From positions 62,001-126,000 of the forward strand of contig NC_017042.1 of NCBI RefSeq assembly GCF_000284075.1: a DNA stretch of 64,000 nt. Direction: 5' to 3'. The position numbers were made by a program, and so were the translations under genes. Source of the stretch: Rickettsia rhipicephali str. 3-7-female6-CWPP. GTDB taxonomy: Bacteria; Pseudomonadota; Alphaproteobacteria; Rickettsiales; Rickettsiaceae. Shown one piece after another: positions 40,480 to 49,769 of this stretch. The notes below the pieces were generated by a model that saw only the letters and a list, made by a program, of their open reading frames with translations, made no database searches and was not told where the DNA came from. Position 1 is the first letter of the stretch. Every line of letters begins with the position of its first letter.

Positions 40480-40917
40480 ATGATCATAGATATTACCGAA
40501 ATCATGGATTGGATACCTCATCGCTATCCATTTTTATTAGTAGATAGAGTACTTAAAATCGATCCTAACAAATCAATAACAGGTATTAAAAACGTTACTG
40601 TTAATGAACCGCAATTTACAGGACATTTTCCGGCAAGGCCTGTTATGCCCGGTGTTCTAATGGTTGAGGCTATGGCACAATTAGCTGCTATATTAGTTGC
40701 TAAATCTTTAGGTTTTACTAAGAATAAAGAAGTGTTTTTAATGGCTATCGAAAATGCAAAATTTCGTAGAATTGTTCAGCCGGGGGATACTATGCATATC
40801 CACGTTGTTATTGATCAGCAAAGAGCTAACGTATGGAAATTTTCAAGTACGGTTACGGTCGAAGGTGAAATAGCTGTAGAAAGTAAGTTTACCGCAATGA
40901 TTAAAGATAAAGCATAG
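40480..40917 (+). CDS. fabZ: 3-hydroxyacyl-ACP dehydratase FabZ
   Basis: A 145-residue hot-dog-fold enzyme. It has the active-site His in [14 protein letters not shown], the catalytic Glu in [10 protein letters not shown], and [12 protein letters not shown] at the start. It dehydrates hydroxyacyl-ACP, competing with lipid A synthesis for the same precursor, which explains the lpxD-fabZ-lpxA grouping. Seven bases separate it from lpxA. Confidence 0.96.
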   Translation: MIIDITEIMDWIPHRYPFLLVDRVLKIDPNKSITGIKNVTVNEPQFTGHFPARPVMPGVLMVEAMAQLAAILVAKSLGFTKNKEVFLMAIENAKFRRIVQPGDTMHIHVVIDQQRANVWKFSSTVTVEGEIAVESKFTAMIKDKA

Positions 40918-40924
40918 GAACATA

Positions 40925-41719
40925 GTGTCAAATTCTAATATCCATACTACAGCTGTAATTGCAGAAGGTGCAAAGCTCGGTAAAAACGTAAAAATCGGAC
41001 CGTATTGTGTTATAGGTCCTGAAGTTGTGCTTCATAACAATGTCGAGCTAAAATCCCATGTAGTAATTGAAGGGATTACCGAAATCGGCGAAAATACCGT
41101 AATCTATCCTTTTTCATCAATAGGTCAACCTCCACAAATCTTAAAATATGCTAATGAGCGATCAAGCACGATAATCGGCTCTAATAATACTATTAGAGAA
41201 TATGTTACGGTACAAGCAGGAAGCCAAGGCGGCGGAATGGTGACAAGAGTAGGAAATAATAATTTATTTATGGTCGGCGTTCATATAGGTCATGATTGTA
41301 AAATCGGCAATAATGTAGTATTTGCTAATTATGTAAGCCTAGCAGGTCATATTGGGGTAGGTGATTATGCAATAATCGGCGGGCTGTCTGCCGTACATCA
41401 ATATGCTAGAATCGGTGAATATTCGATGATCGGCGGGCTATCGCCGGTCGGAGCAGATGTAATACCGTTTGGGCTTATAAGTAGCAAACGTGCGGTGCTT
41501 GAGGGCTTAAATCTAATCGGTATGAATAGAAAAGGGTTTGATAAAGTAAAGTCTTTAAGTGCTTTAAAAGCTGTCCAAGAAATCTTCTCAGGTGAAGGTA
41601 ATTTTGCTGAGCGTATAAAACAAGTTGCCGAGAAATATAACAATAATTCTATAGTAATACAAATTATCGATTTTCTTAATCAAGATAGTAGTAGAGCATT
41701 TTGTCGTTTTGAGAAGTAA
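40925..41719 (+). CDS. lpxA: UDP-N-acetylglucosamine acyltransferase LpxA
   Basis: A 264-residue trimeric beta-helix protein, first step of lipid A synthesis. The start is GTG at 40925 (SNSNIHTTAVIAEGAKLG), chosen because the conserved IHPTA-like block begins five residues in and AGGAA lies upstream. Hexapeptide repeats run through the first 190 residues. The catalytic His is in MVGVHIGHDCKIGN and the C-terminal helical domain includes GLNLIGMNRKGF. Gene order with fabZ is standard. Confidence 0.96.
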   Translation: MSNSNIHTTAVIAEGAKLGKNVKIGPYCVIGPEVVLHNNVELKSHVVIEGITEIGENTVIYPFSSIGQPPQILKYANERSSTIIGSNNTIREYVTVQAGSQGGGMVTRVGNNNLFMVGVHIGHDCKIGNNVVFANYVSLAGHIGVGDYAIIGGLSAVHQYARIGEYSMIGGLSPVGADVIPFGLISSKRAVLEGLNLIGMNRKGFDKVKSLSALKAVQEIFSGEGNFAERIKQVAEKYNNNSIVIQIIDFLNQDSSRAFCRFEK

Positions 41720-41777
41720 ATTTATTTAACTAGCGATATGTAACACTTTGTGTTACAATTAAATATTATAAGAAAGT

Positions 41778-42025
41778 GTTACGACTAGTATACGCTTAGA
41801 AATAAATTTAAGTAAAAAACTTGAAAAAGCAACTCATGATTTACACAGTGGAAAAAGCTAGATAATTAGTGAAGCAATACGTATATATCTTAAACAACTA
41901 GAGAACATTCAGACCTAGCCAAAGAAGCTAAACATCAATCCTTATTAGCTAGTAAAGAAAACAATCCTGATGCCGACTTATGGTTAAAACACAATGAAGA
42001 AAGTTGGTTAGATGAATGGAAATAA
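41778..42025 (+). pseudogene. Ribbon-helix-helix-type antitoxin remnant
   Basis: The frame TTSIRLEINLSKKLEKATHDLHSGKS is an RHH antitoxin N-terminus. It hits an in-frame TAG, continues as IISEAIRIYLKQLEN, then shifts to DLAKEAKHQSLLAS and ends ESWLDEWK. No good start codon remains. It overlaps the toxin remnant by about 10 bases, as functional pairs do. Confidence 0.7.
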
Positions 42026-42327
42026 TATTAAAAAAAGATATATTGTTGCTTGGTGTAATATCTGGAGATTATGAAACCTCGCCCCGCTGTTGTTGTTCAA
42101 TCTAATTTATATAAAAATCATCCCAGTATAACAGGATTTTAATATATGCCCCAACTTTTCGCCTGTTATTGACTCCTACAGAGCTAAATGGTCTTAATTT
42201 AGGATCTCAATATTATGGTTGATAAAATTAGTGCTATAAGAAGTGATAAAATTCAAAAAAAATTGGTGAATTATCACCTGAACAACTAGAAGAGTTAATT
42301 GAAGCTATTAAATCATGGATGAATTAG
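42016..42327 (+). pseudogene. MazF/PemK-type toxin remnant
   Basis: MEIILKKDILLLGVI starts at ATG 42016. After a 2-base deletion near 42073 the text KPRPAVVVQSNLYKNHPS matches the MazF/PemK core (GKPRPAVVV). Further shifts precede LTPTELNGLNLGSQ, MVDKISAIRSDKI and LSPEQLEELIEAIKSWMN. The endoribonuclease is inactive. Its end overlaps the 3' end of the next gene on the other strand by 20 bases. Confidence 0.75.
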
Positions 42328-45300
42328 CCGCTAATTTTCTCATTTTTTCTTGCAAAGAGTTTTGGCGTAAACGAGTTTTCAAGCTCTTAAAATCAACTAT
42401 TTCTGCATTTTGATTTTGCTGGCTACATGCAAAAATATATTTCTGCTCTCCTTTAACTTTTTGAATACATTGTCCGCAAATTCCTTTCATCATACATTGC
42501 ATCGATGAATTAACGCTAACTATTATTTTTGTATTTTCACTGAATATTTCATTTTTTAGACTTTGCAATTCTTCTATTATTTCAGGAGAAGCATTAATTA
42601 TTACTATATCCACTGAAACTAATTTACGGATTTTTATATCAGGATAGGTAACAAATATAACTTCATTATTATTTTCTTTTAGAACTTTTAATAAGCCTAT
42701 ATTACCGGCTTCGAAATCAACAATAACTATTTTTTTATTTTGAGGTATTTCTAGCGGCGAACCTGTCGGTCCCATTAAAACTACTTTCTCATTTTCGGAT
42801 AATGTTTTACATAAGCTAGTAGATTTACCGACTTCAAAAACTATAAAGCTAATTAAGCCTTTTTCTACATCAATATCGATAGGGCTTAAGGCTACAGGCT
42901 CTATTAACTTAGCAGCATCTTCAGAATAATTTTGTAAGCGAAAAAACTGTCCGAACTTAAAATTTTTAGCAGCAAGCGGCGAATGAATTATCAACTCAAA
43001 AGTTTTATCATCTAAAATATTTATTTTATTAACCCTAGAAGTCAGCAAATAATCAAGCTGCGTACAAAAATCTTTATAACTACCTTTAAATCTAGGATTA
43101 TTATTTATAAGCCTTTTGTTAATAGCGTCGTACCCTTCTTTGGTACTAGCAAGAGCCTTCACCACACTACCCGAATATTTAGGATTACAATCACCGAAAT
43201 AACTATATTTATCCTCATCGAATTGAGTGTTATTTTCTATACCGATTGCCATAATCACGGTTTTGGTTTTGATGTCATTGCGAGGAAATGCGTAGCATTG
43301 ACGGTTTCGATTCTCAAATTCCACAGATTCCACATGACCGTATTTATCAACATTAATCCTTAAAGGTTGCATATTTTCCTTAAAATCAACACCGAGTGCT
43401 AATGCATATATTAGCTCCTCGTGATTTAATTTATATGCCGGCGAATCTTGCAATCTTCCACGATAGTAGACAGTAGCACCCCCAAGCTTATTAAAAACCT
43501 TTCTTAATTCTTCATTATTCTTAGCTTCTTTAAACAATTCTGCATGAGCAATAAATTCTTCAGCTATTTCTTTATCTTCCTCCGTTAAATCTTTTTCTAT
43601 ATAATCTTCGGCAAATTCCTCTACTTGTTTTTTATAGTAATATAAACTTTCCGTTGCTACGTCTAAGGAAGTAAGACCGCCGCCTATTACCGCAATCGGC
43701 ATCCTAATTACCATATTAGTATTAGAATTTTTCAAAAATGCCCCTCCACTTTGTAAAGTCATTAAGAAATCAGAAGCCGTTTTTACGCCCTTAGCTTTAA
43801 AATTTTCTATATCTAAAACTTTCGGCTGACCTGCTCCAATGCAAAAAGCTATATAGTCAAAACCCAAATCGAAAGCTTGTTCTTTCGTTATATTAAAATC
43901 TAAAGCTACTCCGTCATAATATTTAAAATTATTATTTCTCTCTAATATTAGCCGCAATATATCGAGATTGTTTTTATCCCACCGAATGGTAATCCCATAT
44001 TCCGCTACTCCTCCAAATCCTCTTGGCATTCTTTCCGATAACAAATTTTTATATTCATGCCAAAATTTTATAGGCTTATGAACGTCAAAAGGCAGTAGAG
44101 TAATTTTTAAACCGTCAATAGCCACAACATTATGACCTGACCGTAATAAATAATAGCTAAGACTAAAACCTGCAGGACCAAGACCGGTAACTAAAATATT
44201 ATAATTAGTAGGTTCTTTCGGAAGCGGTGCATAAATATTAAGCGGATTCCAACGAGTAAGTAGTAAATATATCTCTAAGCCGTAAGGTAATTTAAGCGTT
44301 TCTTCTAAAATATTTGATTCTATTAATGGGATATTTACCGGATCTTGCTTTTGGTAAATACAAGCTTTTGAGCAATCATTACAAATCCTATGACCTGTTG
44401 CTGCAACCATCGGATTATCAATAACTATAATAGCAAGAGCACCTAGGTTAAAACCTTGTGCCTTAACATAGTTCATTTCAGAAATTTTTTGTTTTAACGG
44501 GCAGCCTTGTTTTAAATCCGTCATTGCGAGCGACTGCAAGGAGCGTGGCAATTTCATCAAATCTCCTGAGATTGCCACGTCGCTTCGCTCCTCACAATGA
44601 CGATTCTGAGGTTGCAGTAATCCCTTAGAACAGCTATCCTTATCCTGCTTATGGCAATAAATACAATAATGAGAATGGTTTAAAGCTTCATCTAGATTTA
44701 AAAAAGAATCTGTATAGTCAAAATATACTCTCTCATTTTTTTGATATTTTAATATTTTTTTATCGTCTATTAGATTTTCTTTATCTAGTTTTTGTGGAAG
44801 GTTGAATAGGATGTCATCCTGTGGCTTGATACCCTCACACGAATAAACCCTATACGCAGCATACCTAGCTGCTATGTCTAATTCTTCTGCAAAATTTTCT
44901 TCTGCCTGTTGCCATATAATTATTTGTTTGGCAAATTTTCTAGAAGTAAAATTTGCACCTATTAAATCAGTTAGCTTTAAATACACATCTTCAAAATCAA
45001 TATCTTTTATTTTTTCCGGTGGATATTTTTTTACGGCAACACGTTGAACAAATTTTCTTTTACATTCATAAATAATATCAAAATCTTTATGTTTTAACCT
45101 TGATATCGTTATTTCTTTTGAAATACAAAATAACTCTGCTAAAAAATCGTCTAAATGAGGGGAAATTTTTAGCAAAAATTCGGAATAATCTTTTGGAATA
45201 ATGGAAAGAGGAGTCGATCTAAATAACATTAAATCTTTATGCAAAGATTTATCGGCTTTAAAGAGATAATCTAAAAATATTTGATCTAATTTTTTAAGTC

Positions 45301-45346
45301 CGGTTAAATCTAATTCATTAAAATCTAGATTAAAACCAAGTTTCAT
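42308..45346 (-). CDS. Fused GltD-like / PyrK-like flavin and iron-sulfur oxidoreductase
   Basis: A 1,012-residue protein. Residues 1-190 are of unknown fold. Cys-rich segments (CIYCHKQDKDSC; ICNDCSKAC, near 230-340) fit an N-terminal Fe-S domain as in GltD/NfnB proteins. FAD site: NILVTGLGPAGFSLSYYL near 385. NAD(P) site: AVIGGGLTSLDVA near 552. From about 770 a ferredoxin-reductase-like half (FKFGQFFRLQNY; LMGPTGSPLEI) ends in a Cys cluster CMMKGICGQC...C as in PyrK. The overall design recalls NfnA/NfnB electron-bifurcating pairs in one chain. Two dispersed repeats are translated in frame (44519-44602; 43275-43303). The substrate is unknown. The start overlaps the exporter permease gene by four bases. 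Confidence 0.8.
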   Translation of the reverse strand: MKLGFNLDFNELDLTGLKKLDQIFLDYLFKADKSLHKDLMLFRSTPLSIIPKDYSEFLLKISPHLDDFLAELFCISKEITISRLKHKDFDIIYECKRKFVQRVAVKKYPPEKIKDIDFEDVYLKLTDLIGANFTSRKFAKQIIIWQQAEENFAEELDIAARYAAYRVYSCEGIKPQDDILFNLPQKLDKENLIDDKKILKYQKNERVYFDYTDSFLNLDEALNHSHYCIYCHKQDKDSCSKGLLQPQNRHCEERSDVAISGDLMKLPRSLQSLAMTDLKQGCPLKQKISEMNYVKAQGFNLGALAIIVIDNPMVAATGHRICNDCSKACIYQKQDPVNIPLIESNILEETLKLPYGLEIYLLLTRWNPLNIYAPLPKEPTNYNILVTGLGPAGFSLSYYLLRSGHNVVAIDGLKITLLPFDVHKPIKFWHEYKNLLSERMPRGFGGVAEYGITIRWDKNNLDILRLILERNNNFKYYDGVALDFNITKEQAFDLGFDYIAFCIGAGQPKVLDIENFKAKGVKTASDFLMTLQSGGAFLKNSNTNMVIRMPIAVIGGGLTSLDVATESLYYYKKQVEEFAEDYIEKDLTEEDKEIAEEFIAHAELFKEAKNNEELRKVFNKLGGATVYYRGRLQDSPAYKLNHEELIYALALGVDFKENMQPLRINVDKYGHVESVEFENRNRQCYAFPRNDIKTKTVIMAIGIENNTQFDEDKYSYFGDCNPKYSGSVVKALASTKEGYDAINKRLINNNPRFKGSYKDFCTQLDYLLTSRVNKINILDDKTFELIIHSPLAAKNFKFGQFFRLQNYSEDAAKLIEPVALSPIDIDVEKGLISFIVFEVGKSTSLCKTLSENEKVVLMGPTGSPLEIPQNKKIVIVDFEAGNIGLLKVLKENNNEVIFVTYPDIKIRKLVSVDIVIINASPEIIEELQSLKNEIFSENTKIIVSVNSSMQCMMKGICGQCIQKVKGEQKYIFACSQQNQNAEIVDFKSLKTRLRQNSLQEKMRKLAANSSMI
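44519..44602. repeat. Dispersed CGTCATTGCGAG repeat inside an open reading frame
   Basis: An 84-bp unit from CGTCATTGCGAG to CACAATGACG within the GltD-like gene. On the coding strand it reads RHCEERSDVAIS...SLQSLAMTD in frame. 84 bases is a multiple of three, so the host frame is preserved. Confidence 0.9.
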
Positions 45347-46119
45347 AAATAATAAATAACTCTTTTAGAAAATTGTCTATAAATTAAATAACTGATACAA
45401 ACAGTAATAAATGCAACTATAATAGACTTAACTATCAGCATCATATCCGGTAATGTTCCGTCAATCACCAACGCTTGTACGGGTCTTATAACTAAAAAGA
45501 ACGGATTAAATTCAAAATATATCTTTTTAGACTCCGGAATTAGCGAATATGGATAAACTATCGGTATACTCCAATAAATAACTCCAAGAATAACACTCAA
45601 CATTTGCGGAATATCTCGAATATACGGCGTTAAAAATGCTACAGCGACAGAACCGCTAATCACACATATTATTAAGGGCAAAATTAATATCGGCATAAAT
45701 ATTATTTGCCAAGAAAATTTTTCTGGAAATAATAAAATAAAAGCAAAATACATTGCCGAAAATGAGCAAATTAAAGTATATAATTGCCCTAAACTATCCG
45801 CAACAGGAAAAAAAGTCTTAGAAATTCTAACTTTTTTTATTATTTGATCACGTGTAACTAAAGAACTTGAACAAATCGTTAAGCTGCTTACTATAAAACT
45901 CCACAAAGGAATACCGCCGACTAAGTTCATTACCATAAATTCTCTCGGTTGTCTTAATAAAAAACCGAAAAAATATGAAATTACCATTATGTGAATAAAA
46001 GGCTGAATTAAACTCCATAAAGAACCTAAAAAAGAATCTTTATTTTGCCTAATTATAGAAGTTTTAACTAGTAATGCTATTGCCCGCCAGTATTTTTTAG
46101 AAAAAAAATACTTTATCAT
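45343..46119 (-). CDS. wzm: ABC-2 type polysaccharide exporter permease (Wzm/TagG-like)
   Basis: A 258-residue protein with about six transmembrane helices and the ABC-2 start WRAIALLVKTSIIRQNKDSFLGSLWSLIQPFIHIMVISYFFG. The block GGIPLWSFIVSS and the C-terminal NPFFLVIRPVQALVIDG are typical of O-antigen/teichoic acid exporters. It follows the ATPase gene with no gap (46119/46120) and overlaps the next gene by four bases, indicating one operon. Likely substrate: a lipid-linked surface polysaccharide. Confidence 0.88.
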   Translation of the reverse strand: MIKYFFSKKYWRAIALLVKTSIIRQNKDSFLGSLWSLIQPFIHIMVISYFFGFLLRQPREFMVMNLVGGIPLWSFIVSSLTICSSSLVTRDQIIKKVRISKTFFPVADSLGQLYTLICSFSAMYFAFILLFPEKFSWQIIFMPILILPLIICVISGSVAVAFLTPYIRDIPQMLSVILGVIYWSIPIVYPYSLIPESKKIYFEFNPFFLVIRPVQALVIDGTLPDMMLIVKSIIVAFITVCISYLIYRQFSKRVIYYL

Positions 46120-46869
46120 TTATGAATTTCCTTGTTGTTGGTTATAGATTTTAAACATTTCCGATGGTGTACCATCACCTATAATATTGCCGTCTTTTAA
46201 TAAAATACATCTATTGCAATTATCTTTTATAATTTCTTCTTGATGGCTTACTATTATTGAAATAGGAGTTTTTTTAAACTTATTCTTCATTAAACTAAGA
46301 GATTTTTCTATAAAATAGCTATCGCCTGCCGCAAAAACTTCATCAAGTAATAGAATCTGCGGATTTTGAAATATCGATACAGAAAAAGCAAGGCGCGATA
46401 ACATACCAGAGCTATAAATTTTTATCGGTAAATCAATTTTACTACCAAGTTCCGAAAAATCTATAATTTCTTTTTCAATTTTTTTGCTATATTTATCCAG
46501 CATATTATTATATAGCATTAACATTTTTATATTTTCACGACCAGTTTGCTCAGGCTCAAAACCAACTCCCATATCTATAATTGCCGCAATATCTCCATGA
46601 ACTTTGACTGTACCGGATTTTAACGGATATATTCCGGCGATTAGCTTTAGAAGCGAACTTTTTCCCGAACCGTTACTCCCTATAAAAGCTATTTTTTCTC
46701 CTTCATAACAAGAAAAATTAATATTGTTTAATATAGGTATATTTGGAGAAAGAGAGACTCCTTTTTTTAAGAAGAAATGCTTTAAACCTTGAGCTCTTTT
46801 ATGAGTATCAATACCTTCAACATAACCATTAGTTATCTCTATAAATACTTTTGGATGGCTAAGTGACAT
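46120..46869 (-). CDS. wzt: ABC polysaccharide exporter ATP-binding protein (Wzt/TagH-like)
   Basis: A 249-residue ATPase: Walker A FIGSNGSGKSSLLKLI, signature YSSGMLSRLAFSVSI (variant of LSGGQ as in Wzt/TagH), Walker B ILLLDEVFAAGD and switch VSHQEE. The N-terminal HKRAQGLKHFFLKKG segment is seen in Wzt-type proteins. There is no C-terminal carbohydrate-binding domain, so chain-length sensing is probably not done here. It pairs with the permease immediately downstream. Confidence 0.9.
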   Translation of the reverse strand: MSLSHPKVFIEITNGYVEGIDTHKRAQGLKHFFLKKGVSLSPNIPILNNINFSCYEGEKIAFIGSNGSGKSSLLKLIAGIYPLKSGTVKVHGDIAAIIDMGVGFEPEQTGRENIKMLMLYNNMLDKYSKKIEKEIIDFSELGSKIDLPIKIYSSGMLSRLAFSVSIFQNPQILLLDEVFAAGDSYFIEKSLSLMKNKFKKTPISIIVSHQEEIIKDNCNRCILLKDGNIIGDGTPSEMFKIYNQQQGNS

Positions 46870-46879
46870 AAAATAAATA

Positions 46880-47197
46880 TTAAATAGATTTATTAATCCA
46901 ATCTAAAAGAGACTTTTTTTGTTGCAAACCTATTTTAGTATCTTTTTGTTCACCGTTTTTAAATAACATTATCGTTGGAATACTACGAATACCGTATTCT
47001 GAAGGAGTGTTAGGATTTTCATCAATATTCATTTTAAGTACTTTTACTTTGCCTTGTAATTCTTTACTGATTTCATCTATTATCGGTGTTAACATTTTAC
47101 ACGGTCCGCACCATTCTGCCCAAAAATCAACCAGTACAGGTAAATCCGATTCTAATACTTCCTTTTTAAAAGAGCTATCCATTACGTTATTTGCCAT
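46880..47197 (-). CDS. trxA: Thioredoxin
   Basis: A 105-residue classical thioredoxin with WAEWCGPCKML, the cis-Pro block IRSIPTIMLFKNGE and the buried Asp in LPVLVDFWAEW. It reduces protein disulfides in the cytosol. It lies ten bases upstream of wzt on the same strand, so transcription may continue into the export operon. Confidence 0.97.
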   Translation of the reverse strand: MANNVMDSSFKKEVLESDLPVLVDFWAEWCGPCKMLTPIIDEISKELQGKVKVLKMNIDENPNTPSEYGIRSIPTIMLFKNGEQKDTKIGLQQKKSLLDWINKSI

Positions 47198-47237
47198 AAT
47201 TCCTCTATGTTTTTATAACATTGTCCATATGGCTTTT

Positions 47238-47374
47238 ATGTCATTCCCACGTAGGCGGGAATCCAGTAAAACCTATAAAAAACTTGTTTTTTTAGGTTTA
47301 TTTTATTAAATGTGTAACTTCTATATAAATATTTGAAGTTATTTTTCTGGATCCCCGCCTACGCGGGGATGACA
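47238..47374. repeat. Pair of TGTCATTCCC-type hairpin repeats
   Basis: ATGTCATTCCCACGTAGGCGGGAATCC (47238-47264) and GGATCCCCGCCTACGCGGGGATGACAT (47348-47374) face each other around an AT-rich centre. Sequence on to 47519 carries only a degraded AGGAATGACAT copy and no gene. Confidence 0.7.
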
Positions 47375-47519
47375 TCGAGTAGGTTTTTCAATCCATGCAA
47401 CAAAGTCGCTTTTAGCTAGGAATGACATAGTGTTGTTTTCGGATTCATATGGACAACATCTATATTTATAAACAAAATTATAAAGTACAGGCTTCTACTT
47501 GTAAATAATGAAAATCTTT

Positions 47520-48341
47520 TTATTTATTATATTTATTTTTTCTATTATAATATATTCTCATTATTAAAGCTGCTGTTTCCTCTATTGATCTAGTCGACAC
47601 GTCAATTACCGGCCAATTTCTTTGATCACAAATTTTTCTGACTTCTAGGCACTCTTTTTGTACTATATTAAAATCCGTATAGCTTTTATTTTCGTTAATT
47701 TGTAATAGATTTAATCTGGCTTCTCTTATCTCAATTAACCTATTTGGATTAATAACGAGTCCTACTACCAATTGATCTATATTTTTTTCTATAAAATCAG
47801 GAAAGGGGCAATTATAAACATAAGGAATATTGGCAGCTTTTAAACCGTTATATGCTAGAAATACGGAAGTCGGTGTCTTAGAAGTTCTAGAAGGACCTAT
47901 TAATATTATATCAGCCTCTGATAACTCATTAAGCATTTGTCCGTCATCATGTCTTATAGCATAATCTATGGCATTAAGTGTATCAAAATAAGTTTTATCA
48001 AATTTATAATTGTAATTCTGTTCTTTTTCTATTTCAATACCTGAAAAAACAGACATTTCTTTAATAATTTTACCTATTACAGAAATACATGGAATTTTTA
48101 ATTCATAGCAAAATTTCGTTAAAGCTTTTCGGAGTTCTTGATCGGCAATCGTGTATAATACTATCCCATTTTTATATTCTATTTTACTTAATACTTCATT
48201 TAGCAATTCCAAATTTCTAATCATTGGCCAATGATATAATTTTGGTTTTACGGAAGTAAATTGTGCAAGGGCAGAATTTGCTGCATATTTTGCAGTTTGC
48301 ACGGAAGAGTCTGAAACCAAGTGAATAATTAGCTTTGTCAT
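47520..48341 (-). CDS. Pyruvate, phosphate dikinase regulatory protein (DUF299/PPSR)
   Basis: A 273-residue protein when started at ATG 48341 ([18 protein letters not shown]), the family's conserved N-terminus; an upstream ATG at 48419 would add 26 residues from origin DNA. The P-loop-like [15 protein letters not shown] and the [11 protein letters not shown] and [16 protein letters not shown] blocks are diagnostic. The bifunctional kinase/pyrophosphorylase regulates PPDK using ADP. In alphaproteobacteria this gene flanks the replication origin opposite hemE, as here. Confidence 0.92.
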   Translation of the reverse strand: MTKLIIHLVSDSSVQTAKYAANSALAQFTSVKPKLYHWPMIRNLELLNEVLSKIEYKNGIVLYTIADQELRKALTKFCYELKIPCISVIGKIIKEMSVFSGIEIEKEQNYNYKFDKTYFDTLNAIDYAIRHDDGQMLNELSEADIILIGPSRTSKTPTSVFLAYNGLKAANIPYVYNCPFPDFIEKNIDQLVVGLVINPNRLIEIREARLNLLQINENKSYTDFNIVQKECLEVRKICDQRNWPVIDVSTRSIEETAALIMRIYYNRKNKYNK

Positions 48342-48728
48342 ACTTTCACATGTAATTGTGGATAAATTTTTTAATAACTTATTATTTTTCCTATTAAAAT
48401 CTATTAAAAATTTCCTCAAATCCTTATTAAATCAAGTAAATCTAGTGTATTTTTTTTAAAACAAATAGTTTGTGGATAAAATTGTGAATAAATATCATTT
48501 TTCTTTGAAAAAATAGTCTTTTCTAAGCTAGAAATGAATTTTACACTTAATTATCCACTTGTATAAATTCATTACAAACTTATGTGAATAATAATTAAAA
48601 ATACCGATATTTTTAACAAAATTTTAATGAAAATTTTGTTGATAACTCTGTTTAAAACATTTAATCTACATAATTCTATTTATATAAACAATAAATATAT
48701 TTATTATTTTAATATTTTTAGTAATTGC
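48342..48728. other. oriC: Probable chromosomal replication origin (oriC)
   Basis: The very AT-rich gap between ppsR and hemE, the place where oriC was mapped in Caulobacter and proposed for Rickettsia (established knowledge). It holds two exact DnaA boxes, TGTGGATAA at 48357-48365 and 48471-48479. One-mismatch boxes are at 48484-48492 and 48583-48591 (TGTGAATAA), 48551-48559 (TTATCCACT) and 48637-48645 (TGTTGATAA). A perfect CtrA half-site pair TTAA-N7-TTAA lies at 48613-48627. No open frame there is convincing. Confidence 0.85.
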
Positions 48729-49769
48729 ATGAAGCAAATTATAAATCCATTAAAAGGAAATGGTAATAAAATACCTATTTGGTTTATGCGTCAAGCAGGT
48801 AGATATTTGCCGGAATATAAAAAAGTAAGAGAAACAACAAAAAATTTTCTAGATTTTTGTTACGATGTTAACAAAGCAACGGAAGTAACCTTACAACCGA
48901 TAAAACGTTATGGATTTGATGCAGCTATTATTTTTTCCGATATATTAGTTTTACCTCATGCTCTTGGATGGGAAGTGGATTTTAAAGAAAATATAGGGCC
49001 TATATTAAAGCAATTCAAATCACAAGAAGATTTTAAATATCTGCAAATCAATCCGAATGATAAATTAGAAAAGGTTTATGAAATAATAAAAAAAGTAAAA
49101 AAAGAATTACCATCCCCCACTTCTTTAATAGGATTTACAGGTAGTCCTTGGACAGTGATGAGTTACATGCTAGAAGGAAAAGGAAAACAGGATTTTAAAA
49201 CGAGCAAAAAATTCATATATGAAAATAAAATACTTGCTGAAGAATTATTAAATTTTATTACGGAAAAAACAGCTGATCATCTTATAAATCAAGCAAAATC
49301 TGGAGCAGATGTTTTAAAGCTTTTTGATTCATGGTCAGGAGTACTTGCAGAAGAGGAATTTACTGAATTTGTAATAGAGCCGACAAAAAAGATTGTACTA
49401 AAAGTAAAAGAAGTTTTTCCAAAAATTCCTATAATTGCTTTTCCTAAAGGAGCGGGATTATTGTACGGAAAATTTATAAAAGAAGTACCGATAGATATTT
49501 TAGCTGTAGATCAAACGGTCCCTCTTGAAAAAATGAAAGAATGGAGTGATAAAGTAATAGTACAAGGTAATTTAGATCCGGTTGTATTATTAACTAATAA
49601 AGAAATTATTAAAGAAAAGACTTATAAAATTCTTCAGGCAATGAAAGGAAAGAATTTTATCTTTAATTTAGGACATGGTATTTTGCCTGAAACACCTACG
49701 GAAAATGTAGAATTTTTGACAGAATATGTTAGGTTATATGAAGAAAAGAATAGCAATAGTACTTTTTAA
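48729..49769 (+). CDS. hemE: Uroporphyrinogen decarboxylase
   Basis: A 346-residue enzyme converting uroporphyrinogen III to coproporphyrinogen III. The signature [13 protein letters not shown] lies at residues 18-30, [10 protein letters not shown] has the catalytic Asp, and [16 protein letters not shown] and [11 protein letters not shown] are present. ATG 48729 is chosen: the conserved [10 protein letters not shown] begins there, and the frame upstream to 48627 is origin DNA. The end overlaps hemH by 32 bases. Confidence 0.96.
   Translation: MKQIINPLKGNGNKIPIWFMRQAGRYLPEYKKVRETTKNFLDFCYDVNKATEVTLQPIKRYGFDAAIIFSDILVLPHALGWEVDFKENIGPILKQFKSQEDFKYLQINPNDKLEKVYEIIKKVKKELPSPTSLIGFTGSPWTVMSYMLEGKGKQDFKTSKKFIYENKILAEELLNFITEKTADHLINQAKSGADVLKLFDSWSGVLAEEEFTEFVIEPTKKIVLKVKEVFPKIPIIAFPKGAGLLYGKFIKEVPIDILAVDQTVPLEKMKEWSDKVIVQGNLDPVVLLTNKEIIKEKTYKILQAMKGKNFIFNLGHGILPETPTENVEFLTEYVRLYEEKNSNSTF

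Noticed and set aside
48627-48728. Upstream start for hemE giving a 380-residue protein
   Set aside because: The extra 34 residues come from the AT-rich origin region and precede the conserved HemE N-terminus.
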